Position numbers and translations under genes: made by a program | The notes under the pieces: generated by a model | Told to the model about the DNA's origin: nothing | Database searches by the model: none | The model's input: the letters and a program-made list of their open reading frames with translations, nothing else | Assembly (NCBI GenBank): GCA_003168295.1 | Contig: PMST01000542.1 | Location: 15,496-30,539, forward strand | From: Actinomycetota bacterium | GTDB lineage: Bacteria > Actinomycetota > Actinomycetes > Streptosporangiales > Streptosporangiaceae | DNA: 15,044 bases | Direction of reading: 5' to 3' | Shown here: positions 8,154 through 14,304 of the stretch, piece after piece | How positions within the stretch are numbered: the stretch's first letter is position 1 | Layout of the letters: each line of letters starts with the position of its first letter

Positions 8154-8462
8154 CTAAGAGATCTGGAGCCGAAGCTGACCCGTAGGCTTCGGTGGCCAAT
8201 GGCTGGAGTCGATGAGACCGCCGATGATGGCCAGAGCTAGCAGCTCAAGGCGATTCTCGGCGCCGACGATCATCCCCATATTGGTAACATGACGAATGAC
8301 AGTGTGCTCGCTGATGCCGAGGCGCTTAGCCGCCTCTGAACTGGTAAGACCAATGGCCAGCAGGCAGAGTACTTCCAGCTGCCGCCCAGTAACATGTCCA
8401 GTTTCCTGTTGCTCATTTGGCCGCATCTCTCCTAACACCCACTTCACGACTTGCCGGAGCAC
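8154..8462 (-). CDS. Small LuxR-type HTH regulator
   Basis: This encodes up to 102 residues consisting almost only of a LuxR/GerE DNA-binding domain: TGRQLEVLCLLAIGLTSSEA (25-44), then AAKRLGISEHTVIRHVTNM as the recognition helix region, then a short hydrophobic tail. There is no receiver or ligand-binding domain, so it resembles stand-alone HTH regulators, not full response regulators. Start is uncertain: GTG 8462 has only a weak AGG upstream; ATG 8426 (90 residues) has AGGAG only 2 bases away. With the longer start, codon 10 is TTA, a rare codon that in streptomycete-like bacteria can make translation development-dependent. It lies between MFS 2 and precursor 2 and is the only regulator in the cluster, so it probably controls the precursor promoters. 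Confidence 0.82.
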   Translation of the reverse strand: MLRQVVKWVLGEMRPNEQQETGHVTGRQLEVLCLLAIGLTSSEAAKRLGISEHTVIRHVTNMGMIVGAENRLELLALAIIGGLIDSSHWPPKPTGQLRLQIS

Positions 8463-8539
8463 GTACCTAGTAGTTGCCCCGCCTGTCTGCCCGCCGTCAC
8501 CCTAGCTCATTCTTACCGCTCATCCAGAACCCTACTAAC

Positions 8540-8567
8540 TTTATAGAGCAGCGCCCCTAGCGTGCAA
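8540..8567 (-). promoter_or_regulatory. Candidate promoter of the LuxR-type gene
   Basis: On the minus strand TTGCAC (8567-8562) and TATAAA (8545-8540) are 16 bases apart, a good match to housekeeping -35 and -10 hexamers in an otherwise GC-rich sequence. The gene's GTG start is about 75 bases downstream. On the plus strand the -10 overlaps CTAACTTTATAG (8535-8546), which loosely resembles the element in front of both precursor genes, so autoregulation is possible. Confidence 0.5.
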
Positions 8568-8605
8568 TGGGGTGAAGGTGCGCATTTTTGAACAGCCCGA
8601 GTGAT

Positions 8606-8625
8606 GTTCCAAGTGATCTTGGAAC
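8606..8625. promoter_or_regulatory. Perfect 8-bp inverted repeat, operator or hairpin
   Basis: GTTCCAAG and CTTGGAAC form a perfect 8-bp inverted repeat around TGAT. It lies about 40 bases upstream of the LuxR-gene -35 box and over 300 bases upstream of precursor 2. No T-tract follows on either strand, so an operator is somewhat more likely than a terminator; no second copy was found in the window. Confidence 0.4.
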
Positions 8626-8893
8626 CTTCCTAATTCAGCCAGCCCTCGATTTGGCGTGAGCGTCGGGAACAGCACCATCGGAGTCACCGTCAGGGTCGGT
8701 GCCGGAGCGGAATAGCCGGGCACGCCCTACTCATGACTACTCAGAGTGACCATCACCTTGCGCGGGAAGCCTCAGTGCCCACCTAGCGCGACTCAGAGAA
8801 AGTGCTGGGTGCTGCAGCACACCGCCAAAGATTAGAAGTTCTTGGGATGCGCGCGTCTGGCTTCGGGTGACACCCTGACGGGCATATGGTGCG

Positions 8894-8908
8894 CCTAAGT
8901 TTCTTAGG
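8894..8908 (+). promoter_or_regulatory. Palindromic element upstream of precursor 2
   Basis: CCTAAG-TTT-CTTAGG is a perfect 6-bp inverted repeat with a 3-base centre. Twelve of its 13 central bases (CTAAGTTTCTTAG, 8895-8907) match CTAAGTTTCCTAG in front of precursor 1 (2142-2154). ATGGTGC precedes both copies (8886-8892 and 2131-2137). The precursor ATG is 34 bases downstream of the core (31 bases in copy 1). Dyad symmetry fits a dimeric HTH regulator such as the neighbouring LuxR-type protein; it may also include the -10 box. Confidence 0.55.
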
Positions 8909-8941
8909 GGCCGAGACGCTCTATTCGATCAAGGAGACGAT

Positions 8942-9142
8942 ATGAATTTGCCAGATTCAAGCAAGTCCCTGGCGGGCAGCGAAGCCGGACAGGCGGACTT
9001 GCCGAAGAGCAGCATCGACCGTATCGCCGTGCTGGCCACACTACCCAAGCCCCAGGGGAAGCCCTATGGAAGTGGGTGCTTCAGTTACCTCCCGGGAGAA
9101 CCGAGCGGGTGCTTCAGTTACCTCCCTGAGGAGTTCCGCTAG
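8942..9142 (+). CDS. RiPP precursor peptide 2 (tandem core repeats)
   Basis: This encodes a 66-residue peptide starting at ATG 8942 behind AAGGAG (8931-8936). It begins MNL like precursor 1 and shares the leader motif QADLPKSSIDRIAV (17-30). The C-terminal part has two complete core units with an 11-residue period: CFSYLPGEPSG from C46 and CFSYLPEEFR from C57. The residues before the first unit (PKPQGKPYGSG) form a likely cleavage or linker zone. It has no modifying enzyme next to it: the nearest are the YcaO and TfuA genes 4-6 kb upstream, so it probably uses them in trans. The LuxR-type gene is divergent from it. The repeated unit suggests one precursor yields two copies of a small modified peptide, or a single two-site product. 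Confidence 0.83.
   Translation: MNLPDSSKSLAGSEAGQADLPKSSIDRIAVLATLPKPQGKPYGSGCFSYLPGEPSGCFSYLPEEFR
9074..9126 (+). repeat. 33-bp tandem repeat coding the core units of precursor 2
   Basis: GGGTGCTTCAGTTACCTCCC occurs identically at 9074-9093 and 9107-9126, a 33-base (11-codon) period, in frame with the precursor. Exact identity at the DNA level, including third codon positions, indicates recent internal duplication or gene conversion. Precursor 1 carries a related but diverged unit (from TGCTTCAGCTATCTCCC onward). Confidence 0.9.
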
Positions 9143-9143
9143 C

Positions 9144-9189
9144 TTGCCGGTTTAATACAAGCCCCCAAATTCTGAGATCTAAATCGAGG
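9144..9189 (+). repeat. AT-rich repeat element, copy 1
   Basis: TTGCCGGTTTAATACA (9144-9159) is identical to 10101-10116, and CTAAATC (9179-9185) recurs at the other end of each copy. Between them, AAATT followed by 7 bases and CTAAATC is also shared with copy 2. It starts two bases after the stop codon of precursor 2. The two ends form an imperfect inverted repeat (CCGGTTTA against TAAATCGAGG). Function unknown. Confidence 0.6.
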
Positions 9190-9389
9190 TTTGGCCGGGG
9201 GACTGCGTTTGGCCAGGGTGCGTGCCAGTAGCGTATCCGTGGTCTGAGGGCCGTCCTCGCGGGTCTCCGACATGCACGATGCGGTCATCACCGTCGGCAG
9301 CCAGGCTTGCCGCGGTCAGAAAGCGCCATGTCATCCGCACGCCGCCAGCCAGCAGCCATATCTAGCCATGTCATGACCTTCGGCCCTGC

Positions 9390-9426
9390 GTGACATCCGT
9401 CACAGGTCACCCTGGACGGATGTCAC
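9390..9426. promoter_or_regulatory. 12-bp perfect inverted repeat, likely operator
   Basis: GTGACATCCGTC (9390-9401) and GACGGATGTCAC (9415-9426) are perfect inverted repeats separated by 13 bases. The TGAC...GTCA outline and position 60 bases before the GTG at 9487 suit a dimeric regulator, for instance a NarL/LuxR-type response regulator. No cognate two-component genes are in the window. A hairpin in the transcript is the alternative. Confidence 0.55.
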
Positions 9427-9486
9427 CGGCCAAGCCGGACGATAAACACTGGGCGGCCGGGCCGTCGCGGGCTAGCTTTGGACGTT

Positions 9487-9988
9487 GTGACGGCAACAGA
9501 TGGTGTGGATCTCCTGATCGGCGTGGCCGTTCTGGCCCTCGTCCTGTACCGGCAACTGCAAAACGGCCGGTCCGTGACAACGCGCGACTGCCGCTGATTC
9601 TCCTGGTCATCGGCGTGGTCGAACTAGTCCAGTTCCTTCAGCACGGCCACCACGGAACGGGCGTCATCATCGCGCTCGCAGGCAGCCTGGTCCTCGCGGC
9701 GGTCTTCGGGGCGATCCGCGCGGTCACGGTGCACGTATGGGTGGACGGCGGTCGGGCCTGGCGCCAGGCAACTGGCTCACCGCCGTGCTGTGGATCGTCT
9801 CCCTGGGCGTTCACCTGGGTTACGACTTTCTCGTCGACGGCAAGAGCTCGTCCGGCCTGGGCACGGCGTCCCTGCTGCTGTACCTCGGGGTCACGTTCAC
9901 GATCCAGCGGCTCATCCTCCAGGCGCGGGCCCAGCAGATCCCGGGCGCCAGCCCGCAGAACACTGACGCCCCTACCGCCTCGTGGTAA
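9487..9988 (+). pseudogene. Small multi-spanning membrane protein (DUF1453-like), broken by two frameshifts
   Basis: Three consecutive frames together make one coherent integral membrane protein of about 167 residues. Frame 1 from GTG 9487 gives a helix (LLIGVAVLALVLYRQLQ). Near 9560-9563 (CAA AA-CGG) one base appears missing and the coding continues in another frame as RPVRDNARLPLILLVIGVVE and AGSLVLAAVFGAIRAVTVHV. Near 9772 (AC-TGG) a second base is missing and the end continues as NWLTAVLWIVSLGVHLGYDF and LLLYLGVTFTIQRLILQARA, stopping at TAA 9986-9988. Both junctions are restored by adding one base. The pattern recalls actinobacterial DUF1453-type membrane proteins (from memory). It is either a young pseudogene or a pair of sequencing errors; the retained hydrophobic pattern in all three pieces favours a very recent event. 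Confidence 0.6.
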
Positions 9989-10043
9989 CCCCGGGTGAAG
10001 CCAGCCCCCCTCAGAGTTAGCTCCCGCTCCGGGCGATTGGTCG

Positions 10044-10078
10044 CGAGTCCGCGGGTTCCCCGAACGCCCGCGGACTCG
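10044..10078. terminator. Strong GC-rich hairpin, probable bidirectional terminator
   Basis: CGAGTCCGCGGG (10044-10055) and CCCGCGGACTCG (10067-10078) form a perfect 12-bp stem with an 11-base loop. It lies between convergent genes, 55 bases after the membrane-protein stop and 62 bases beyond the stop of the minus-strand protease gene. There is no T-tract, which is common for actinobacterial terminators. Confidence 0.7.
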
Positions 10079-10100
10079 GATGCTCTTACGGAGTGGCAGT

Positions 10101-10150
10101 TTGCCGGTTTAATACATGGATCATCCGAAAATTGCGGGACCTAAATCTGG
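10101..10150 (+). repeat. AT-rich repeat element, copy 2
   Basis: It shares TTGCCGGTTTAATACA (10101-10116) with copy 1 and CCTAAATC (10140-10147) at the far end. The CTA at 10141-10143 is the complement of the stop codon of the S8 protease, so the protease gene ends inside the element. Upstream, TTACGGAGTGG matches TTACGGAGCGG before copy 3. CTTACG (10085-10090) and TTTAAT (10108-10113) are 17 bases apart and could act as a plus-strand promoter, which would run antisense to the protease. Confidence 0.6.
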
Positions 10151-11499
10151 TCGTCATCGCCGCAGCCGGGGACCAGGACGGGACCCACACCCGGAACCGC
10201 CTGGGCTCGTGCCTGCGCCAGCAGGGCTGCGGCCGCTTCCTGGCCGCTCTCACCGGTGCGGGCCATCCGGGCCGCGATAAGTCCGGTCACGATCGGGGTC
10301 GAGAAAGAAGTTCCGCTCCACTGCGCCAGGCCGGAGAAGTGTCTTACCTCCCCCTTAAAGGGGTCGACCTCGCAGGTGTACGGGCCAGTGGCGAAGGCGT
10401 TGACGAGGTTCTGGCCGGGCGCGTACACGTCGACCGGGCCCCCGTAATTGCTGAAGTACGCGCGGCTGCGCCAGTCGGTCGAGAGCGCTCCGACCGAGAC
10501 GATTCCCGGGAACGCGCCCGGCCAGCACGGCTTCCGCTCGTCGTTGTTTCCCGCCGGAACGACGCACACGACACCCTTGTGCTGGCGCAGATGCTCCATC
10601 CAGGCTTCAAAGGCCATCAGCGGAAGATTGCCCCTGGTCGGCGACGCGACCGTGACATGGAAGATCTCGGCGCCGTAGGCGAACCCCTCGCTGAGCTTCG
10701 GCACGAAATCCGATTCCAGCGCGCTGCCCGCGGTGTCGAAGACGTTCTTAACCACGATTTCCGCGCCCGGTGCCATCGACCGGATGACACCCGCGACGAA
10801 CGTGCCATGGCCGCCATAGTGCAAGATCGTGCCGTCTGCCGCGATGAACGGGTCGTCGTCGCCATCCACGCCGGTCAGCCACGGGCTTTTGGCCACGGTG
10901 TCTTGCACGATTCCGGTGTCGGCGACGTAGATCCGCACCCCGTCGCCGCCCTTTCCCGGGCAGACCGGCGGGTAGGGCTTCGGGTCGTAGACTTCTTGAG
11001 GCTCCGTGGCCGGACAGGCAGTCGGTTGTCCCCCCGCGGTGGTCACCACGTGATCAAGCGCCGCGATGCGCGGGCCGTGGGCCGAGTGGATTTCGTCGAG
11101 AAATTGGAGCAACTTAGATTGCTCACCTTCAGTTGTCCCGCCATTACTCTCAGGAGGACTAGCGCTACCTTCGGCATTTCTGCCGTTACTTTCAGAAGCC
11201 GAATCGCTACTTTCAGCGGATTCGCCGCCATTTCCAGCTGGGAATTCGATCTTGACTAGGACGACGTCGTCGATAACTCGCCTGGCCACCACGGTCCGGG
11301 CGCGATCCCCGTGTACCTCCCGTATGGCGTCGAGGTACTGCTCGCGGGCCAGGAACTGGCCCTCCGCGTACATGAAGGCGACACCGCCGCCCTCGGTGGC
11401 AACACCGCCGATATCGATGTTGCGCCCGGCGAACTCGCGGACGATGATGGCCGCCTCGTGGCGGGCCTTTAGGTGTCCCAAATTGTCATGCCAGGCCAC
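10141..11499 (-). CDS. Intracellular S8 (subtilisin-like) serine protease
   Basis: This 452-residue protease of the S8 family has the catalytic triad in its usual order: D194 in YVADTGI, H231 in GGHGTFVAGVI and S398 in SGTSFSTPIVTGLIA, with the oxyanion asparagine N318 in PAGNN. Residues 1-85 form a separate N-terminal domain, then a low-complexity Ser/Glu/Gly/Asn linker (about 88-127, with SESNG and PESNG units) leads to the protease domain. There is no signal peptide or membrane anchor, so it should act in the cytoplasm. The GTG start at 11499 has GGGAGG (11505-11510) 5 bases upstream. It is divergent from the TPR-CHAT gene (168-base gap), which suggests the two proteases work together, one possibly activating or activated by the other. 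Its substrate is unknown; a role in peptide maturation for the cluster upstream is possible but less likely. Confidence 0.9.
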   Translation of the reverse strand: MAWHDNLGHLKARHEAAIIVREFAGRNIDIGGVATEGGGVAFMYAEGQFLAREQYLDAIREVHGDRARTVVARRVIDDVVLVKIEFPAGNGGESAESSDSASESNGRNAEGSASPPESNGGTTEGEQSKLLQFLDEIHSAHGPRIAALDHVVTTAGGQPTACPATEPQEVYDPKPYPPVCPGKGGDGVRIYVADTGIVQDTVAKSPWLTGVDGDDDPFIAADGTILHYGGHGTFVAGVIRSMAPGAEIVVKNVFDTAGSALESDFVPKLSEGFAYGAEIFHVTVASPTRGNLPLMAFEAWMEHLRQHKGVVCVVPAGNNDERKPCWPGAFPGIVSVGALSTDWRSRAYFSNYGGPVDVYAPGQNLVNAFATGPYTCEVDPFKGEVRHFSGLAQWSGTSFSTPIVTGLIAARMARTGESGQEAAAALLAQARAQAVPGVGPVLVPGCGDDDQI

Positions 11500-11592
11500 T
11501 TGCGCCTCCCAGATATTTGCCCGTTGCCCGATCTAACCGCGGCCATGGGTTGCGGGTCGGCGAGTTCTGAAAAAAGCCCCGCGGAAATCCAC

Positions 11593-11622
11593 TTTACGGA
11601 GCGGTCGCCCCGGCGATTTAAT
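11593..11622 (+). promoter_or_regulatory. Candidate promoter of the TPR-CHAT gene
   Basis: TTTACG (11593-11598) and TTTAAT (11617-11622) are 18 bases apart, about 45 bases before the ATG at 11668. The -10 candidate matches TATAAT at five of six positions. It overlaps repeat copy 3, and a similar pair occurs at copy 2. TAAAAT (11639-11644) is an alternative -10. Confidence 0.35.
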
Positions 11623-11647
11623 ACAAAGACCGCGCGCCTAAAATCGG
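11611..11647 (+). repeat. AT-rich repeat element, copy 3
   Basis: CGGCGATTTAATACA and CCTAAAATCGG (11637-11647) repeat the two ends of copies 1 and 2 with a shorter, 12-base centre. CGATTTAA and TAAAATCG form an imperfect inverted repeat. It lies in the divergent promoter region of the S8 protease and TPR-CHAT genes. Like copy 1, it is followed by GGTTTG. Confidence 0.55.
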
Positions 11648-11667
11648 TTTGTGGTGGGGAGGCCCGC

Positions 11668-14286
11668 ATGGCCGTGTCGGATTCGCGCGAAGTAGACGAC
11701 TTGCTTCCGCTGGCCTTGTCCCGTCCCAGGGAGGCGCTGGTCCGGGCGCGGGCGGTGCTGGCCGGACGGCCCGGCCCCTATGATGCCTCGGTGGCTCATC
11801 AGGCCGCGTCGGTCGTCCTGCGTGACCTCGGCGATACCGAGGCCGCGGTTCGGGAGTCGCGCGCGGCGCTGCGCCTGGCCCGCCGGACCGGTTCGGCCGA
11901 GCGCGAAGCCGATGTACTCGCCAGCCTGGGCGTAGCGCTCGTCTACGCGGGCCGGACGGCGGTCGGCCTGGCCGCCTTCGACCAGGCCGTACAGCGATCA
12001 ACCGGTATCCTGGCGGCGCGGGTGCTGGCCCGGCGCGGAGTCGTGCTCCGGGCCCTGGGCCGGTATCCGGCGGCTCTGGAAGACTTGCGGCACGCGGTCG
12101 TGGTGCTGCGGCGCGCCGGTGACCTGCTCTGGACCGCCCGCGCGCTCAACAACCGCGGGCTGGTCTACCTGGACCTGGGGTCGACCAGCCGGGCCGATGC
12201 CGATTTCGTTTCCGCCGCACGCCTATTCTCCGACATCGGGCAGGAGCTGTCAGCGATCTACGCGGTCCACAATCGTGCGGTGGCCGCCTTCGCATCCGGA
12301 GACCTCCCGGCCGCGCTGACCTTTCTCGATGCGACGATTCCCGGCTACCGGCTGCTGAAGGTGCCGACCACCCAGCTGCGCATCGACCGCCTCGACGTCC
12401 TGATGGCGGCCGGACTGGTCAACGACGCGCTGGCCGAAGCAGAAGCCGCGGTGAGTGAGATGGAGCAGATCCGTGGTTGGTCCACCAAGAAGGCGGAACT
12501 GCTGCTGGTGGCGGCCAACTGCGCGCTCGCCGCGGCAAAGCCGCAGGCTGCCCAGGACTGGGCGCAGGACGCGTATCGCCTGTTCCGGTCGCAGCACAGT
12601 ACCTGGTGGCAGGCTCATGCGGCGCGCGTGCTCGTCCAGTCGCGCTACAAGGTCGGTCCGGCGTCGCCCGCGCTGCATCGCCAGGCGAACCGGGTGGCCG
12701 TCCAGCTGGATGCCCTCGGCGCCAGCGACGCGGCGCAGGCGCACTTGCTGGCCGGGCGAGTCGCGCTGGAACTCGGCCGCCGCGACGACGCCGAACGTCA
12801 CCTGGGAGCCGTGGCCCAGACCAGGCGGCGCGGTCCGGCCCTGTCCCGGGTCAGCGGCTGGCTCGGTGAGGCGCTGCGGGCGCAGGCCGCGGACCGTCCG
12901 GGCCCGATGCTCGCCGCCTGCCGTCGAGGGCTGGACGTCCTGGACGAGCACCGGTTCACCCTCGGCGCCTCCGAGCTCCGGGCGCAGGCCACCGTGCACG
13001 GCGCCGAACTGGCCGCGCTCGCGCAGCGCCACGCCGCACGAGCAGGCCGCCCGCGGCTCCTGCTGACCTGGAGCGAGCGCTGGCGCGCCACCGCCCTGGC
13101 CGTCCCCACCGTGCGGCCGCTGGCTGACGCGGAACTTAACGCCAGCCTGGCTGCGCTGCGCACCGTTACCAGGAAACTGGAGGAGGAGCGGAGTCAGGGT
13201 AGGCCGAGCCCGTCTTTGCAGCGGGAACAGCAGCGGCTGGAGCGGGAGGTTCGGGCCGGCTCGCTGCGGTCCCAGGGCGCCTGGAGTCCGGGCCAGGCTC
13301 CGTTCAGCCCTGCGGACCTGCTTGACCGCCTCGGTCCCGCCGTTTTGATCGAGATCGTCGACATCGACGGCAGCCTGTACGTCCTGACCTGCGGGAACGG
13401 CCGGGTAAGGCAGTTCGAGGCGGGCCGCGTCAGCGACGCTGTCCGGGCCGGGGACTTCGCCCGCTTTGCCCTGCGCCGCCTAGCCCGCAGCCGGCCGGAC
13501 GACGATCCGGGGAGCGCCCTGCCCGTCCTGGCCGCAGCGGGACCCAGGCTGCAGCAGGCCCTTCTCGGCCCGGCCGTCCGCCACCTGGGCGACGGGCCCA
13601 TCGTCATCGTCCCGACCGGCACGCTCCATCCCATGCCGTGGGCACTTCTGCCCGCGCTCAGCGACCGGGTGGTCAGTGTCGTCCCGTCGGCAGGCGCCTG
13701 GATGCGCGCAGACGCTGCCCCCGCACCGCGGCAGCGTCACGTCACCCTCGCCCGCGGGCCGGGCCTGGCCTCGGAAGGCGCCGAGGTGCCCCTGATAGCG
13801 CCGTTTTATGACGATGTCACGGTGCTCACCGGTGCCGAGGCCACGGCCGAAGAGGTGCTGTATGCTCTGGATGGGGCGTGGCTGGGGCATGTTGCCGCGC
13901 ACGGGACATTCCGCGCCGAGAGTCCGCTGTTCTCCTCGCTGCACATGTCCGACGGGCCGCTGACCGTCTACGACTTCGAGCGGCTGCACCGCGCGCCCTA
14001 CCGGCTGGTGCTGTCCAGCTGTGACTCTGGCGTGCTGGCGCCGGCCGGAGCCAACGAGCTGCTCGGCCTGGTCAGCAGTCTGCTGCCGCTCGGAACGGCA
14101 GGGATCATCGCCGCCATCGTCCAGCTCAACGATCAAGCCGTGGTGCCGATAATGGTGGATCTGCACCGCTACCTGCGATCGGGTAAGACTCTCGCCGAGT
14201 CACTCTGTTGCGTTCGGCGCGGGCTGGGCGACGATCCGATCGGGCAGGCCACCGCGGTATCCCTGATGGCGCTGGGCGCGGCCTGA
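11668..14286 (+). CDS. TPR-CHAT caspase-like protease
   Basis: This 872-residue protein has an N-terminal array of tetratricopeptide-type helical repeats (about residues 1-400, e.g. ALNNRGLVYLDLGSTSRADA), a helical middle with a charged segment (about 480-530), and a C-terminal CHAT domain. CHAT is a caspase-related cysteine peptidase fold; the His-Cys dyad is visible as H745 in GHVAAHGTF and C785 in VLSSCDSG, followed by the usual GANELLGLVSSLLPLGTAGI segment. The ATG at 11668 has GGGGAGG (11656-11662) 5 bases upstream; the open frame before it overlaps the divergent protease's control region. TPR-CHAT proteases are known effectors in prokaryotic defence, for instance the caspase-like subunit of type III-E CRISPR, and in gasdermin-linked systems. 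Here the neighbours are an S8 protease and a sigma factor, so the trigger and target are unknown. Confidence 0.9.
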   Translation: MAVSDSREVDDLLPLALSRPREALVRARAVLAGRPGPYDASVAHQAASVVLRDLGDTEAAVRESRAALRLARRTGSAEREADVLASLGVALVYAGRTAVGLAAFDQAVQRSTGILAARVLARRGVVLRALGRYPAALEDLRHAVVVLRRAGDLLWTARALNNRGLVYLDLGSTSRADADFVSAARLFSDIGQELSAIYAVHNRAVAAFASGDLPAALTFLDATIPGYRLLKVPTTQLRIDRLDVLMAAGLVNDALAEAEAAVSEMEQIRGWSTKKAELLLVAANCALAAAKPQAAQDWAQDAYRLFRSQHSTWWQAHAARVLVQSRYKVGPASPALHRQANRVAVQLDALGASDAAQAHLLAGRVALELGRRDDAERHLGAVAQTRRRGPALSRVSGWLGEALRAQAADRPGPMLAACRRGLDVLDEHRFTLGASELRAQATVHGAELAALAQRHAARAGRPRLLLTWSERWRATALAVPTVRPLADAELNASLAALRTVTRKLEEERSQGRPSPSLQREQQRLEREVRAGSLRSQGAWSPGQAPFSPADLLDRLGPAVLIEIVDIDGSLYVLTCGNGRVRQFEAGRVSDAVRAGDFARFALRRLARSRPDDDPGSALPVLAAAGPRLQQALLGPAVRHLGDGPIVIVPTGTLHPMPWALLPALSDRVVSVVPSAGAWMRADAAPAPRQRHVTLARGPGLASEGAEVPLIAPFYDDVTVLTGAEATAEEVLYALDGAWLGHVAAHGTFRAESPLFSSLHMSDGPLTVYDFERLHRAPYRLVLSSCDSGVLAPAGANELLGLVSSLLPLGTAGIIAAIVQLNDQAVVPIMVDLHRYLRSGKTLAESLCCVRRGLGDDPIGQATAVSLMALGAA

Positions 14287-14290
14287 AGTC

Positions 14291-14304
14291 CCCTGCTCAC
14301 AGGG
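14291..14304. terminator. Short hairpin between convergent genes
   Basis: CCCTG-CTCA-CAGGG is a 5-bp perfect stem with a 4-base loop between the TPR-CHAT stop (14286) and overlapping the last bases of the convergent gene (stop at 14297). It could act as a weak bidirectional terminator; the stem is short and lacks a T-tract. Confidence 0.3.

Larger units (their letters stand above)
8463..8941. other. Intergenic control region between LuxR gene and precursor 2
   Basis: This 479-base stretch between divergent genes carries no convincing gene. A 60-codon minus-strand frame at 8541-8723 has no recognisable domain. The region is richer in A and T than the genes around it. It contains a good minus-strand promoter candidate (8540-8567), a perfect 8-bp hairpin (8606-8625), a short GGGTG-A-CACCC inverted repeat (8865-8875), the palindrome GTGCTGCAGCAC (8809-8820), and the palindromic element shared with precursor 1 (8894-8908). 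Confidence 0.7.
9143..9486. other. Intergenic region after precursor 2
   Basis: These 344 bases carry no supportable gene. They hold the first copy of the AT-rich repeat (9144-9189), a 10-base direct repeat GCCATGTCAT (9325-9334 and 9365-9374), the palindrome GTCATGAC (9370-9377), and the long inverted repeat at 9390-9426 in front of the broken membrane-protein gene. The remainder shows nothing identifiable. Confidence 0.7.

Noticed and set aside
8541..8723. 60-codon minus-strand frame in the control region
   Set aside because: No ribosome binding site or domain, and it overlaps the promoter candidate and hairpin.
9074..9126. CRISPR-like or other non-coding repeat
   Set aside because: The repeat has only two units, is an exact codon multiple and lies in frame within a small gene, so it is a coding repeat.
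8942..9142. Lanthipeptide or lasso precursor
   Set aside because: No LanM/LanB/LanC, transglutaminase-like or asparagine-synthetase-like gene is nearby; YcaO and TfuA are the only modifying enzymes.
9390..9998. 202-codon open frame as an intact membrane protein
   Set aside because: Only its middle part is hydrophobic and family-like; its start and end are Arg/Ser/Pro-rich out-of-frame sequence, while the matching ends lie in other frames.
10093..11259. 388-codon plus-strand open frame
   Set aside because: It is antisense to the S8 protease, whose catalytic motifs and ribosome binding site are clear; the plus-strand translation has no domain and is a high-GC shadow.
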